From Modestobacter caceresii (lineage in GTDB: Bacteria; Actinomycetota; Actinomycetes; Mycobacteriales; Geodermatophilaceae): DNA of 64,000 bases. Positions 1 through 8,895 of the stretch are shown here, piece after piece (the first letter of the stretch is position 1; each line of letters opens with the position of its first letter). The DNA lies in contig NZ_JPMX01000021.1 of NCBI RefSeq assembly GCF_000761485.1, forward strand, positions 1 through 64,000. Reading direction: 5' to 3'. The position numbers and the translations under genes are program-made. The notes beneath the pieces are model-generated. The model made no database searches and was not told where the DNA came from. It saw only the letters and a list, made by a program, of their open reading frames with translations.

Positions 1-454
1 GTCGCAGCCGTCCGGCGCCCGCCGCCGCAGCCGCCTCGGCCTCCGCCACCGGGCGGCCGAGCACGGCGGCGAGGGCGGCCGCGTCCAGCTCGTCGGCGTG
101 GTGCAGCACCGTGGCGGCCCGGACGCGCGGGGGGAGGGCGCGCAGCGCGCGGGACAGCTCGTCGTCCACCGCAGGGGCGAGCGGATCGGGCAGCTCCTCG
201 AGGACCTGCTCGCCGCGCAGCCCCCGGCGGTCAGCGCCGGCCACCAGCGCCCGGCGGGCCGTCGCCAGCGGATCGGGCGTGGGCCAGGCTCGCCGGGTGC
301 GGGTGAGCGCCCGCTGCACCAGCTCCTCGGCGGTGGCCCGGTCGCCGGTCAGCAGCAGCGCGGTGCGCAGCAGTCCGGGACGCCGGTCGGCGACGAACCG
401 CGCGAAGTCCGCGTCGTGCTGCGCCCCGTCGTCCTGCTTCCCGCCGTCTCGCAC
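1..454 (-). CDS. SigE-family ECF RNA polymerase sigma factor (3' end outside window)
   Basis: Reading leftward from a GTG at 454, the first residues include DFARFVADRRPGLLRTALLL and then GDRATAEELVQRAL, the usual region 2 start of SigE-family ECF sigma factors. A second helical block (ELSRALRALPPRVRAATVLH) matches region 4 (LP..RAA..L). About 151 codons are present and the C-terminus lies beyond base 1. The start is supported by a GGAGGGGG ribosome site just upstream. Role: promoter recognition by RNA polymerase core under an unknown signal. The acidic DLVQ signature of region 2 is altered to ELVQ and the linker is short, so this may be a divergent member. It lies last in the leftward ole gene run, about 100 bp after the preceding gene, so it may be co-transcribed. 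The family call is from pattern recognition only. Confidence 0.75.
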   Translation of the reverse strand, partial: MRDGGKQDDGAQHDADFARFVADRRPGLLRTALLLTGDRATAEELVQRALTRTRRAWPTPDPLATARRALVAGADRRGLRGEQVLEELPDPLAPAVDDELSRALRALPPRVRAATVLHHADELDAAALAAVLGRPVAEAEAAAAAGAGRLR

Positions 455-555
455 CGTGCCCCCTCCGGTCGGCCGTCCGGTGTTCGGCGCACGCCAGCCG
501 CCGGGTCCACCTGCCACGGTCGCCGACGACCCGCCGATCCGCAGCGCGACCCGGC

Positions 556-1113
556 TCAGCGGACCCAGGGCACGGTGCCGTCGAGCGGCGGCACCGGTGC
601 CAGGAGCCGGCCGACCCGGTCGTGCACGGCCAGCGCCGGGGGACGGCCACCGGCCCAGACCACCACCAGGTGCCCGTGCCGCGGCACCGTCAGCGTGCGG
701 GAGCCGCCGACCACGACGGCGTGCACCTCGGCACTGACCCGCAGTTGGACGTCGTGCACGTAGCGGGCACCCCAGGGCATCCGGCGGTCGGCGTTGCGCA
801 GCACCGAGCCGCCGCCGCGCACCACGACCAGGCCACCGAGCTCCACCGCCCCTGGCCGGTCGGCGAACCCGTCGTCGTCCCAGCTGCCGCCACCGCCACC
901 GAGCAGGCGCCAGGTGTCACCACGCCGCTCCAGCAGGTGGGTGTCGCCCTCAGGGCAGCTGACGCCTCGCCGTACGAAGGCGGTGCAGGCCACGTCGCCG
1001 TCAACGTCCACGGCGAGGGCGGCGAACCGTCGGCGTCGGCTGAGCCGTGCCGGGTCGCTGCGCAGTCCGTGCTGGATCAGCGCGACGCTCTCCGCCAGCC
1101 GGTCGTAGGTCAC
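556..1113 (-). CDS. Hypothetical protein downstream of oleD
   Basis: A 185-residue protein starting at a GTG 17 bases after the oleD stop, so probably in the same transcript. It begins MTYDRLAESVALIQHGLR and is rich in beta-strand-like segments with glycine runs (LLGGGGGSW, VVVRGGGSV) and ends GTVPWVR. No signal peptide, membrane helix or known catalytic motif is visible. The pattern of short hydrophobic strands suggests a small beta-sandwich or propeller-like fold, but this is a guess. It sits between oleD and an ECF sigma factor. I do not recognise a family. The reading frame is credible because its third-codon positions are GC-rich and no good alternative frame exists here. The upstream ribosome site is weak, which fits translational coupling to oleD. 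Confidence 0.6.
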   Translation of the reverse strand: MTYDRLAESVALIQHGLRSDPARLSRRRRFAALAVDVDGDVACTAFVRRGVSCPEGDTHLLERRGDTWRLLGGGGGSWDDDGFADRPGAVELGGLVVVRGGGSVLRNADRRMPWGARYVHDVQLRVSAEVHAVVVGGSRTLTVPRHGHLVVVWAGGRPPALAVHDRVGRLLAPVPPLDGTVPWVR

Positions 1114-1130
1114 GACCGCACCGTAGGGGC

Positions 1131-2099
1131 TCAGGCCGCCGTGTACGCCTGCGCCAGCCGGGCGAAGCCCTCGTCCAGCGACACCTGCGGGGTCCAGTGC
1201 AGCGCCTCGCGGGTGCGGCGCTGGTCGAACCAGTGCGCGGTCGCCAGCTGCTCGGCGAGGAACCGGGTCAGCGGAGGAGTGTCCCGGCGCTGGGTCACCG
1301 CCCAGACCCCCTCGACGAGGCCCCCGGCGGCCCAGGCCGCCCGGAACGGCACCTGGCGGCGCGGCCCGGGGACGCCGGCGGCCCGGCACAACCGGTCGAT
1401 GACCTCGGCGACCGGACGGGGCTCGCCGTTGGAGACCACCAGCGCCTCCCCGTGCACCGGCCCGCAGGCGTCGACGGCGGCGACCAGGGCAGCGGCGGCG
1501 TTGTCCACGTAGGTGGTGTCGATCAGCGCGGCACCGGAGCCGATCACCGGCAGCCGCCCGCTCCGGGCCCGCTCGACGATCCGCGCGACCAGCTGGGTGT
1601 CCCCGGGGCCCCAGACCAGGTGCGGCCGCACGACCAGGACGGCGAGCGCGGCGTCGTCCGCCGCCAGTGCGACCTGCTCGGCGACGGCCTTGGAGCGTGA
1701 GTAGTGCCCGCGGGCGCGCGCCGGGTCGGCCGACTGCGCGCCGACCCCGACCAGCGCCGAGCCGCCGTGCGCCACCGACGGGGAGGAGACGTGCACCAGC
1801 CGGCCCACCCCGGCCTGCCGGCAGGCGTCGACCACGGCGCGGGTGCCCTCGATGTTGGCCCGGGCGTACTCCGCCCACCGGCCGGTGACGTCGACCTTCG
1901 CGGCCAGGTGCACCACGGCGTCATGCCCGGTGACCGCGCGGGCCACCACGGCCGGGTCGGCGACGTCCCCGCGCACCTCCCGGCAGGGCAGCCCGGCCGG
2001 GCGGCGCTGCAGCACGGTCACCTCGTCGCCCCGGTCGAGCAGGCCCTGCACCGTGGCCCGGCCGAGCATGCCGCTGGCCCCGGTGACCAGCACCCTCAT
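1131..2099 (-). CDS. oleD: OleD: NAD(P)H-dependent 2-alkyl-3-oxoalkanoate reductase
   Basis: A 322-residue extended short-chain dehydrogenase. It opens with a Rossmann motif (VLVTGASGMLG), followed by GDVADPAVV, the strand HDAVVHLAA, and a catalytic YSRSK (Tyr-x3-Lys) with upstream Ser in VHVSSPSVAHGG. In the Ole pathway OleD reduces the 2-alkyl-3-ketoacid made by OleA to the 2-alkyl-3-hydroxyacid that OleC closes to a beta-lactone. Alone the sequence could be any NAD-dependent epimerase/dehydratase. The position directly after oleA and oleBC, with an ATGA overlap with the oleBC stop (2096-2099), makes OleD the strong reading. Cytosolic; no signal peptide. Confidence 0.88.
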   Translation of the reverse strand: MRVLVTGASGMLGRATVQGLLDRGDEVTVLQRRPAGLPCREVRGDVADPAVVARAVTGHDAVVHLAAKVDVTGRWAEYARANIEGTRAVVDACRQAGVGRLVHVSSPSVAHGGSALVGVGAQSADPARARGHYSRSKAVAEQVALAADDAALAVLVVRPHLVWGPGDTQLVARIVERARSGRLPVIGSGAALIDTTYVDNAAAALVAAVDACGPVHGEALVVSNGEPRPVAEVIDRLCRAAGVPGPRRQVPFRAAWAAGGLVEGVWAVTQRRDTPPLTRFLAEQLATAHWFDQRRTREALHWTPQVSLDEGFARLAQAYTAA

Positions 2100-4666
2100 C
2101 GGGTGCGTGCCCGTGCTCCGGCGAGCGTGCGGGTCGCGCGCCGGGCCACCTCCCGCCGGTCGACCTTCGACTGGTGCCGGATGTCGACCGGCAGCCGGCC
2201 GGTGACCAGGACGGCGGCGACCTCGGTGCCGGCGGCCCCACGGACGGCGTCGGACAGGGCGGGGTCGGCGAGCTCGAAGCCGGCGCGGCGGCGTGCACCG
2301 TCGGCGGGGACGACCACGACCACCACGACCTGGGCGCCGACCGGCCCGACACCGACGACGGCGGGGGCGCTGACGCCGTCCAGCAGCTGGACCCGCTGCT
2401 CGACGCCGACCGGGGTGACGACCCCGGCGGCGGTGGTCACGACGTGCGGCAGCCGGCCCTCGATCCAGAGCCGGCCCTCGGCGTCCAGGTGCCCGACGTC
2501 GCCGGTCCGGTGCCAGCCCGGGTCGCGGGACGACGCGCGCTCGGTGGCCCACAGGGCGTCGTAGCGGTCCTTGACGTGCGCGGCCCGCACGGCGACCTCC
2601 CCGGTGGTCCCGGGGACGTCGGTGAGGTCACCGTCGGCCGACCCGGTCGGGGACAGCGGGCTGACCCGGACCTCGACCCCGGGCAGCGGCCGGCCGACGC
2701 ACACGCCGTTCCCGGGGCCGGCGGCCTCGATCTCGGTGGCGGAGACGTCGGTGACCGGCAGCGCCTCGGTCATCCCGTACGGGGTGTGCGCAGCGGCTGC
2801 GGGCAGCACCTGGCGCAGTTCCCGCAGCAACGGCAGCGGCACCGGCGCCCCGGCGGACATGAGCAGGCGCACCCGGCTCAGTGCGGTCCGCTGGGGCCCG
2901 GTCAGCTCGTCGGCGGTGGCGACGACCCGGCGCAGCGCGGCCGGCGAGGCGAACACGACCGTGCCGTCGATCGCCGCCGTGGCGTCGGCCAGGGCGGCCG
3001 CGGTCAGCGAGCCCGGCGCGGTCACGTCGACGTCGGGCACCGCGGAGCCGATGCCCAGCGCCGGGCCGAACAGGGCGAACGGCGCGAAGCCGGCGACCAG
3101 GCGGTCGTCGGGGGACAGCCCGTAGGTGGCGCCGACCAGGTCAAGCTGGGCCAGTGCCTGGCGCCGGGTGTAGACGACGCCCTTGGCCGGGCCGGTGGCG
3201 CCGGAGGTGAACAGGACGGCGCAGTCGGTGTCCAGGTCGGCCTCGGCGGGCAGCGGCGCGGTGCTGCCCGCGCGCTCCAGCTCCTCGAGCGTGTGGGCCA
3301 CGCCCAGGGCGCGCGCCGCGGCTACGGGCAGCGAGGTGGCGGCGATCCGGGTGGCGGACAGGCGCATGGCCCGAGCGGCTGCGAGCCCAGGAGCACCGCC
3401 GATGACCGCGTCGACCCGGGCGCTGTGCAGCGCGCGACGCATGCCGCGCAGGCCCAGGCCCTTGTCGGCGACGACGATGACCGCGCCGGCCCGCCAGACG
3501 GCGTAGACCGCGGCGGTGAGGTCGACGGAGGGCTCGACCAGCAGGGCGACCCGCTGCCCCGGGCGGATGCCGGCGTGGGCCAGCCCGGCAGCCAGGTGCT
3601 CGACCCGGCGGTGCAGCTGCGCCCAGCTGACCGTGGTGCCACCGACCTCGACCACGGCGGGGGAGGCGTCGGCGGCCCGGTCGGCCAGCGCTGAGCCGAG
3701 GCCCCGCGGCTGGGGCTGCGCGCTGCGCGGGCGGTCGGCGGTGTCGGCGGTGTACCGGCCGGTGGACAGGTCGGTGACCCACTGGGCGACCGCGTCGGCG
3801 TACTGCGGGGCGTCCTCGGGCATCAGGTGCGAGGCGCCCTCGTAGCGGTGGAGCTGGGCCTGGGGCAGCCGCTCGCGCAGGTCGGCCAGGTAGCGCTCGC
3901 CGAAGACCGGGTCGCGCGGGCCCCACAGCAGCAGCGCCGGCACGTCGAGGGAACGGATGCCCTCGGCGATCGCCTCCTGCGCGGCCCGGGACGGGTGGCC
4001 GGGGGAGAAGGGGATGTCGGCCACGAAGTCCCCGACCGACCGCCGGCGGGCCGCCGTCCGGTAGGGCGCGGCGAAGGCGTCCCGGACGTCGGCCGGCAGC
4101 CTCGGGGAGGACAGCGCCGTCGTCGCCCGGACGAACAGCGGCGTGCCGACCGTGGCCACCGAGCGGACCCCGGGGGCGTGCGCCATCCGGATCAGCGCCG
4201 GGCCGAGGTCTCCCTCGGGCATCGAGACGGCGGTGTTGCCCAGGACGACGCCCCGCAGCTGTTCCTGGTGCGCCAGCGCCCAGCCCAGTGAGAGGACCCC
4301 GCCCCAGTCGTGCCCCACGGTGATCACCGGGCCGGTGACCCCCAGCGCGGCGGTCAGGTCGCCGAGGTCGGCGACCCGTTGCTCGAGCGGCCGGGGCCCG
4401 GGGAGCCGTTCCGAGAACCCCATGCCCAGCTGGTCGGGGGCGATCACCCGCCACCCGGGCGGAGCGGCGGCGACCAGCCGGCGCCAGAGGTAGGACCAGG
4501 TCGGGTTTCCGTGCACGCAGAGCAACGTGCCCACCGGGTCGGGGACGCCGTTGTCCAGCAGGTGCCACTCGTGCTTCGTGCCGGTGGCGTCGGCGACGCT
4601 GAGCCGGCGGGACCAGGCCGGGTCGAGCCCGGGGAGGCCGGCGGGGAGGTCGATCGGCACGCTCAC
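2096..4666 (-). CDS. oleBC: OleBC fusion: beta-lactone decarboxylase (OleB) joined to beta-lactone synthetase (OleC)
   Basis: An 856-residue two-domain protein. Residues ~1-290 are an alpha/beta hydrolase: HGNPTWSYLWRR oxyanion region, VGHDWGG nucleophile Asp, and the catalytic His in GASHLMPED; this is the haloalkane-dehalogenase-like OleB that decarboxylates cis-beta-lactones to olefins. Residues ~330-856 are an AMP-forming ligase-like domain with P-loop LFTSGATGPAKG, YGMTEALPV and a GWHRTGDVGHLD hinge region, matching OleC, which closes the beta-hydroxyacid to a beta-lactone with ATP. Fused OleBC is known from actinobacteria. The GTG start at 4666 overlaps the oleA stop (GTGA); another in-frame GTG lies at 4660. 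The downstream oleD start overlaps the stop. The three enzymes likely form one complex. Confidence 0.92.
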   Translation of the reverse strand: MSVPIDLPAGLPGLDPAWSRRLSVADATGTKHEWHLLDNGVPDPVGTLLCVHGNPTWSYLWRRLVAAAPPGWRVIAPDQLGMGFSERLPGPRPLEQRVADLGDLTAALGVTGPVITVGHDWGGVLSLGWALAHQEQLRGVVLGNTAVSMPEGDLGPALIRMAHAPGVRSVATVGTPLFVRATTALSSPRLPADVRDAFAAPYRTAARRRSVGDFVADIPFSPGHPSRAAQEAIAEGIRSLDVPALLLWGPRDPVFGERYLADLRERLPQAQLHRYEGASHLMPEDAPQYADAVAQWVTDLSTGRYTADTADRPRSAQPQPRGLGSALADRAADASPAVVEVGGTTVSWAQLHRRVEHLAAGLAHAGIRPGQRVALLVEPSVDLTAAVYAVWRAGAVIVVADKGLGLRGMRRALHSARVDAVIGGAPGLAAARAMRLSATRIAATSLPVAAARALGVAHTLEELERAGSTAPLPAEADLDTDCAVLFTSGATGPAKGVVYTRRQALAQLDLVGATYGLSPDDRLVAGFAPFALFGPALGIGSAVPDVDVTAPGSLTAAALADATAAIDGTVVFASPAALRRVVATADELTGPQRTALSRVRLLMSAGAPVPLPLLRELRQVLPAAAAHTPYGMTEALPVTDVSATEIEAAGPGNGVCVGRPLPGVEVRVSPLSPTGSADGDLTDVPGTTGEVAVRAAHVKDRYDALWATERASSRDPGWHRTGDVGHLDAEGRLWIEGRLPHVVTTAAGVVTPVGVEQRVQLLDGVSAPAVVGVGPVGAQVVVVVVVPADGARRRAGFELADPALSDAVRGAAGTEVAAVLVTGRLPVDIRHQSKVDRREVARRATRTLAGARARTR

Positions 4667-5688
4667 CAGGCGATCTCGAGGCAGGAGGCGTTGAGGCCTG
4701 AGCCGATGCCCATCAGCAGCACCCGGTCGCCGTCGATGAGTTCGTGCTGCGCGCTGGCCAGGGTGTAGGGCACCGAGGCCGGGCCCAGGTTGCCGCGGGT
4801 CGGGAAGGTCTTCGGCACCCGTGCCTCGTCGATGCCGAACCGCTCGCACATCGCGGCGGTGTGCACCTTGGAGACCTGGTGGATGACGTAGCGGTCCATG
4901 CCGCGCTGCCAGTCGAAGTCCGCGGCGGCCTCCTCCCACATGTCCATCGACAGGTCCAGGCCGGCCTCCAGCAGGCCCTTGAGGTCGGTGCGCATCATGT
5001 CGTTGTCGCCGATGCACAGCTCGTGGTGCTCGGTGCCGGCCCGGCTGACCGAACCGACCAGCCGGTGGCCCTCCGGGTGCTGGTCGGACCGGCCGAGGAC
5101 CATGGCCACGGCACCCGAGCCCAGGGTCAGCGTCGCGAACTGGGCGATCACGTCCCGGGCGGTGGTGTCCGGCTGGTTGAGCCGGTCGATGGTGCGGTCC
5201 TGCACGGTCTGGGCGTCCTCGCCGTTGACGATCACGGCGTGCTCGATCATGCCGGAGTCGATCATCGCCGCGGCCAGCTCCATGCCGTTGACGAAGCCGA
5301 GGCAGGCGTTGGTGACGTCGAAGTTCTGCGCCGAGCGGGGGAGGCCGAGCGCGTGGTGGACGGCGACGGCCGTCGAGGGCTCCAGGTGCCTGCGGCTGAC
5401 CGAGGTGTTGATCATCAGGCCGATGCCGGCCGGGTCGACGCCGCTCTCGCTGATCGCCTTGGCGCCGGCCATGGCGGCGCCGTCGGTGAAGGTGACGCCG
5501 TCCTCCCACCACCGGCGCTCGTGGATGCCGGCCAGCCGTTCGAGCAGGCCGGGGCGCAGCCCGACCCGCTTGTAGGTGTCGGCGAGCCGCTGGTCGATGT
5601 CGTCGGAGGTGACGACCTGGGACGCATCGGCCGTCTGCACGGTCAGGATGCTGGTGTTGCTGAAGCGGTGCGTGGCGTTTCCACTCAT
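4663..5688 (-). CDS. oleA: OleA: acyl-CoA Claisen condensing enzyme (thiolase superfamily)
   Basis: A 341-residue KAS III-like enzyme that condenses two fatty acyl-CoAs head to head into a 2-alkyl-3-ketoacid. Visible catalytic features: nucleophile Cys in DVTNACLGFVNG, His in YVIHQVSKVHT, Asn in TRGNLGPASVPYT, and the Glu of RRHLEPSTAV that OleA uses across the dimer interface. Length equals that of characterised OleA (about 340 residues). I chose the ATG of MSGNATHRF at 5688; an upstream in-frame ATG giving 13 more residues (MEESALLEDW...) is less likely because the conserved N-terminus begins at the former. First ole gene of the run, 140 bases after the P450 stop. Confidence 0.92.
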   Translation of the reverse strand: MSGNATHRFSNTSILTVQTADASQVVTSDDIDQRLADTYKRVGLRPGLLERLAGIHERRWWEDGVTFTDGAAMAGAKAISESGVDPAGIGLMINTSVSRRHLEPSTAVAVHHALGLPRSAQNFDVTNACLGFVNGMELAAAMIDSGMIEHAVIVNGEDAQTVQDRTIDRLNQPDTTARDVIAQFATLTLGSGAVAMVLGRSDQHPEGHRLVGSVSRAGTEHHELCIGDNDMMRTDLKGLLEAGLDLSMDMWEEAAADFDWQRGMDRYVIHQVSKVHTAAMCERFGIDEARVPKTFPTRGNLGPASVPYTLASAQHELIDGDRVLLMGIGSGLNASCLEIAW

Positions 5689-5828
5689 GGGCGGGGTCCA
5701 GTCCTCGAGAAGGGCCGACTCTTCCATGTGTGTCGCCGGCGTTCCGTTGGGCACTACCCGACGAGGACACCGGTATGCCGCCCGGCGTCCACCCGCGGTG
5801 CAGTTCACAGCCTCCTGGTGGCCCGGCC

Positions 5829-7274
5829 TCAGAACCGGACGGGCATCTCGTCCAGGCCGTAGACGAAGGACAGCTCGCGGAAGGACAGCTCCCGCTGCGG
5901 CACGGCCAGCGCCAGGTCGGGGAAGCGGCGGAACAGCGCGGGCAGCACGACCCGCAGTTCCATCCGGGCGAGCTCTGCGCCGATGCACCGGTGGATGCCG
6001 TGGCCGAAGGCCAGGTGGCCGGAGGTCGGTCGCCGCAGGGGGTCGAAGACCTCCGGCTGGTCCCCGGCCGACCGGGGGTCGCGGTTCGCGCCGCTGAGCG
6101 AGGCCAGCACGACGTCCCCGGCCTCCAGGGGCACGCCGAACAGGTCCAGGTCGTGCTTGGCGAACCGCGGGAAGGCCATCTGCACGACCGACAGGTGCCG
6201 CAGCAGCTCCTCGACCACCCGGTCGACGTCCGCGCGCGAGCCGTCGCGCACCAGGGCGGCGTGCGCCGGGTCGCGCAGCAGCACCATGGTGCTCAGCGAG
6301 ATCATCCCGGCGGTGGTCTCGTAGCCGCCGGTGAAGACGCCGTCGGCCAGGCCGGCGAGGTCGACGTCGGAGATCCGGTCGCCCTCGTCCCGGATGATCT
6401 GGCCGATCAGCCCGGGGCCGGGCTCCGCACGCTGCCGGGCGACGGCGTCGAAGAGGAACTCGCGCTGCGCCGAGACCGCACCGAAGGCCGCGGCGGCGCC
6501 GGCGGTCGCGTCGAAGCGCTGGACCCCGAGCCGGGCGAACGCGTCCCGGTCCTCGAGCTCCAGGCCCAGCAGCGCGCAGATGGTCTGGAACGGCACCGGG
6601 AAGGACACCAGCTTCGCCAGGTCGGCCGGGGGCCCCGCCGCGGCCAGCGCGTCGAGCCGCTGCGCCACGATCGACTCGATCATCGGCTCGAGCCGGGCCA
6701 GCCGGCGCATGGTGAACTCAGGCGTGATGATCTTGCGCAGCCGGGTGTGCAGCGGCGGGTCGGTGAAGCCGAGGCCGCCGACCTCGTCGGCGCTGCTCGG
6801 GCCGGGGCCCGGCAGCAGGTGCCGGATGTCGTTGCTCCAGCTGTCCCGGTCGGCCAGCACCGCCTTGACGTGCTCTGCGCCGGTGACCAGGTACACGGAG
6901 AAGGCGAACGGCAGCTTCAGCCGGTGCACCGGGTCGTTCTCCCGCAGTTGCGCGAGCCGGGGGACGGGGTCGATGCCGTCCCGCTGCAGCGGCACCTTCG
7001 TCCGTTCGGGGATGAAGGTCAGGCTGGAGAGGTCGATGCCGCGCTTCTGGATGCGGCGCGCCAGCAGCTTGCCGGTCCAGGCGCGCGCCCGGGCGCGCAC
7101 CCCCGCACCCGCCCGCGCGCCGACGGGCGACCGTGGCGTGGGGACGGGGTACTTCGGCAGGGCTGCGATCCGGGACGCGGGGACACGGGGTGCGGGGTCG
7201 GTGACCCCTCCCGCTGGCTGGTGGTCGATGTCGTCTTCGTACTGCAGGACGGCGTTGTCGATCAAGGCCGCCAC
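5829..7274 (-). CDS. Cytochrome P450 next to the ole cluster
   Basis: Class I bacterial P450, 481 residues from the GTG at 7274. Heme-binding loop FGHGIHRCIG near the C-terminus (thiolate Cys), I-helix oxygen-binding GGYETTAG, and ExxR of the K-helix (EELLR). Bacterial P450s are usually 400-420 residues, so either the first ~60 residues (Ala/Arg-rich, low complexity) are a real extension or the true start is further in. It is immediately upstream of oleA on the same strand, suggesting it acts on the same lipid chains, for example hydroxylating an acyl substrate or an olefin product, but the substrate cannot be read from sequence. No redox partner gene is adjacent; a general ferredoxin and reductase would be needed. 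Confidence 0.88.
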   Translation of the reverse strand: MAALIDNAVLQYEDDIDHQPAGGVTDPAPRVPASRIAALPKYPVPTPRSPVGARAGAGVRARARAWTGKLLARRIQKRGIDLSSLTFIPERTKVPLQRDGIDPVPRLAQLRENDPVHRLKLPFAFSVYLVTGAEHVKAVLADRDSWSNDIRHLLPGPGPSSADEVGGLGFTDPPLHTRLRKIITPEFTMRRLARLEPMIESIVAQRLDALAAAGPPADLAKLVSFPVPFQTICALLGLELEDRDAFARLGVQRFDATAGAAAAFGAVSAQREFLFDAVARQRAEPGPGLIGQIIRDEGDRISDVDLAGLADGVFTGGYETTAGMISLSTMVLLRDPAHAALVRDGSRADVDRVVEELLRHLSVVQMAFPRFAKHDLDLFGVPLEAGDVVLASLSGANRDPRSAGDQPEVFDPLRRPTSGHLAFGHGIHRCIGAELARMELRVVLPALFRRFPDLALAVPQRELSFRELSFVYGLDEMPVRF

Positions 7275-7369
7275 GCGCCGTCGGTGCAGCGTTCACCTGG
7301 TCGCCCACTCCGCCCGGCGCGCGGGCCGGCGGGTTTGCCGGGCCGGGACGGCCGGGCACCAGCGGCCCC
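7275..7369. promoter_or_regulatory. Divergent promoter region between P450/ole and aldehyde oxidoreductase genes
   Basis: A 95-base gap between two divergent transcription units. By position it must hold the leftward P450/ole promoter and the rightward molybdoenzyme promoter. No convincing -35/-10 pair or palindrome stood out, so only the location is asserted. Confidence 0.45.
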
Positions 7370-7879
7370 ATGGACGCCGAGATCACCTTGCGGGTCGACG
7401 GTGAGGCCCACCGCCTCACCGTCGACACCCGCACCTCCCTGCTGGACGCGCTGCGCGAGCGGCTGGGGAACACCAGCCCGAAGAAGGGCTGCGACCACGG
7501 CCAGTGCGGCGCCTGCACCGTGCTGCTGGACGGCGATCGCGCGCTGACCTGCCTCGCCCTGGCGGTGGCCCACGACGGGGCGGAGATCACCACGGCCGAC
7601 GGCTTGGCACCGGCCGGAGAGCTGCACCCCGTGCAGCAGGCGTTCCTGGACTCCGACGCGTTCCAGTGCGGCTACTGCACCCCCGGGCAGGTCTGCTCGG
7701 CGGTCGGCGTGCTCGACGAGTTCGAGCGTGGCTGGCCCAGCCACGTCACCGAGGACCTCACCGGCCGGCCGGAGATGACGTCCGACGAGGTCGCCGAGCG
7801 GATGAGCGGCAACCTCTGCCGTTGCGCCGCCTACGTGAACATCACCCCCGCGGTGCAGCAGGCCGGCGGTGCCCGGTGA
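7370..7879 (+). CDS. Aldehyde oxidoreductase/xanthine dehydrogenase family, [2Fe-2S] subunit (PaoA/YagT-like)
   Basis: A 169-residue small subunit with both expected iron-sulfur sites: plant-ferredoxin type KKGCDHGQCGACTVLLDG then CLA, and the helical domain CGYCTPGQVC...GNLCRCAAYVNI. It carries electrons from the molybdenum centre to FAD. Unlike E. coli PaoA there is no Tat signal; it begins directly with MDAEITLRVDGE, so the enzyme is probably cytosolic. First of three overlapping genes: its TGA overlaps the GTG of the FAD subunit. The substrate is likely an aldehyde or N-heterocycle; not deducible here. Confidence 0.92.
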   Translation: MDAEITLRVDGEAHRLTVDTRTSLLDALRERLGNTSPKKGCDHGQCGACTVLLDGDRALTCLALAVAHDGAEITTADGLAPAGELHPVQQAFLDSDAFQCGYCTPGQVCSAVGVLDEFERGWPSHVTEDLTGRPEMTSDEVAERMSGNLCRCAAYVNITPAVQQAGGAR

Positions 7880-8895
7880 AGCCGTTCGCCTACGCCCGGC
7901 CCGGCGACGTGGCCGAGGCCGTGCGGGACGTCGTCGCCGAGCCGAACGCCGTCTTCCTGGCCGGCGGCACGAACCTGGTCGACCACCTCCGGCTCGGCGT
8001 CGCCCGGCCCGACCTGGTGGTCGACGTCCGCACCCTCACCTCCCGCGAGGTGACCGACCTCCCCGATGGCGGGCTGCGGCTGGGGGCGGCCTCGACCAAC
8101 AGCCAGGTCGCCGCCGACCCGCGCGTCCGGGAGCGCTGGCCGGTGCTGGCCCAGGCGCTGCTCGCCGGGGCGACCGGGCAGCTGCGCAACATGGCGACCA
8201 CCGGCGGCAACCCGCTGCAGCGCACCCGCTGCGTGTACTTCCAGGACGTGACCACCCCGTGCAACAAGCGCGAGCCGGGCAGCGGCTGCAGCGCGGTCGG
8301 GGGCTACACGCGGTACCACGCCGTCCTCGGGACGCCGGCCGTGCTGCCGGACCCGGCCGCGCCGGAGAGCTGCATCGCCACCCACCCCTCGGACATGGCG
8401 GTCGCGCTGGCCGTGCTCGACGCCCGGGTGCAGGTGCTCGGCCCGAACGGTGAACGGACGATCCCGTTCACCGAGCTGCACAGGCTGCCCGGGGACGACC
8501 CGTCCCGGGACACCGTGCTCGAGCACGGCGAGCTGATCACCGCCATCGACCTGCCCGCGCTGCCGGCCGGCACCCGGTCGGCCTACCGCAAGGTCCGCGA
8601 CCGGGCCTCCTACGCCTTCGCCCTGGTCTCGGTGGCCGCCGTCGTCCCCCCGGACGGCGAGCTGCGGCTGGCCCTGGGCGGGGTCGCGCACAAGCCGTGG
8701 CGGGCCACCCGGGCCGAGGAGGTGCTCCGCGGGCAGCAGCTGACCGAGGACGCCGTCCGGGCCGCCATCGCCGCCGAGCTGGCGGACGCCCAGCCGCAGC
8801 CGGGGATCGACAGCGGCAACGGCTTCAAGATCCCGCTCGTGGCCCGCACCGTGCTCGCCACCGTGCGCGGCCTCCTCCCGGAGGAGCAGTCATGA
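7876..8895 (+). CDS. Aldehyde oxidoreductase/xanthine dehydrogenase family, FAD subunit (PaoB/YagS-like)
   Basis: A 339-residue FAD-binding subunit starting at a GTG that overlaps the preceding stop (7876-7879). The FAD-binding segments FLAGGTNLVDHLR and MATTGGNPLQRTRC are clear. The insert RCVYFQDVTTPCNKREPGSG followed by CSAVGG carries the extra [4Fe-4S] cysteines that distinguish PaoB-type (E. coli YagS) subunits from classic xanthine dehydrogenases. This supports an aldehyde oxidoreductase of the Pao group. ATGA overlap with the next gene implies translational coupling and a heterotrimer. Confidence 0.92.
   Translation: MKPFAYARPGDVAEAVRDVVAEPNAVFLAGGTNLVDHLRLGVARPDLVVDVRTLTSREVTDLPDGGLRLGAASTNSQVAADPRVRERWPVLAQALLAGATGQLRNMATTGGNPLQRTRCVYFQDVTTPCNKREPGSGCSAVGGYTRYHAVLGTPAVLPDPAAPESCIATHPSDMAVALAVLDARVQVLGPNGERTIPFTELHRLPGDDPSRDTVLEHGELITAIDLPALPAGTRSAYRKVRDRASYAFALVSVAAVVPPDGELRLALGGVAHKPWRATRAEEVLRGQQLTEDAVRAAIAAELADAQPQPGIDSGNGFKIPLVARTVLATVRGLLPEEQS

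Noticed and set aside
2096-5770. A single open frame of about 1224 codons spanning oleBC and beyond
   Set aside because: The part upstream of 4666 lies in another frame of oleA. The real gene begins at the GTG overlapping the oleA stop; the extension is Arg/Gly/Pro-rich shadow sequence.
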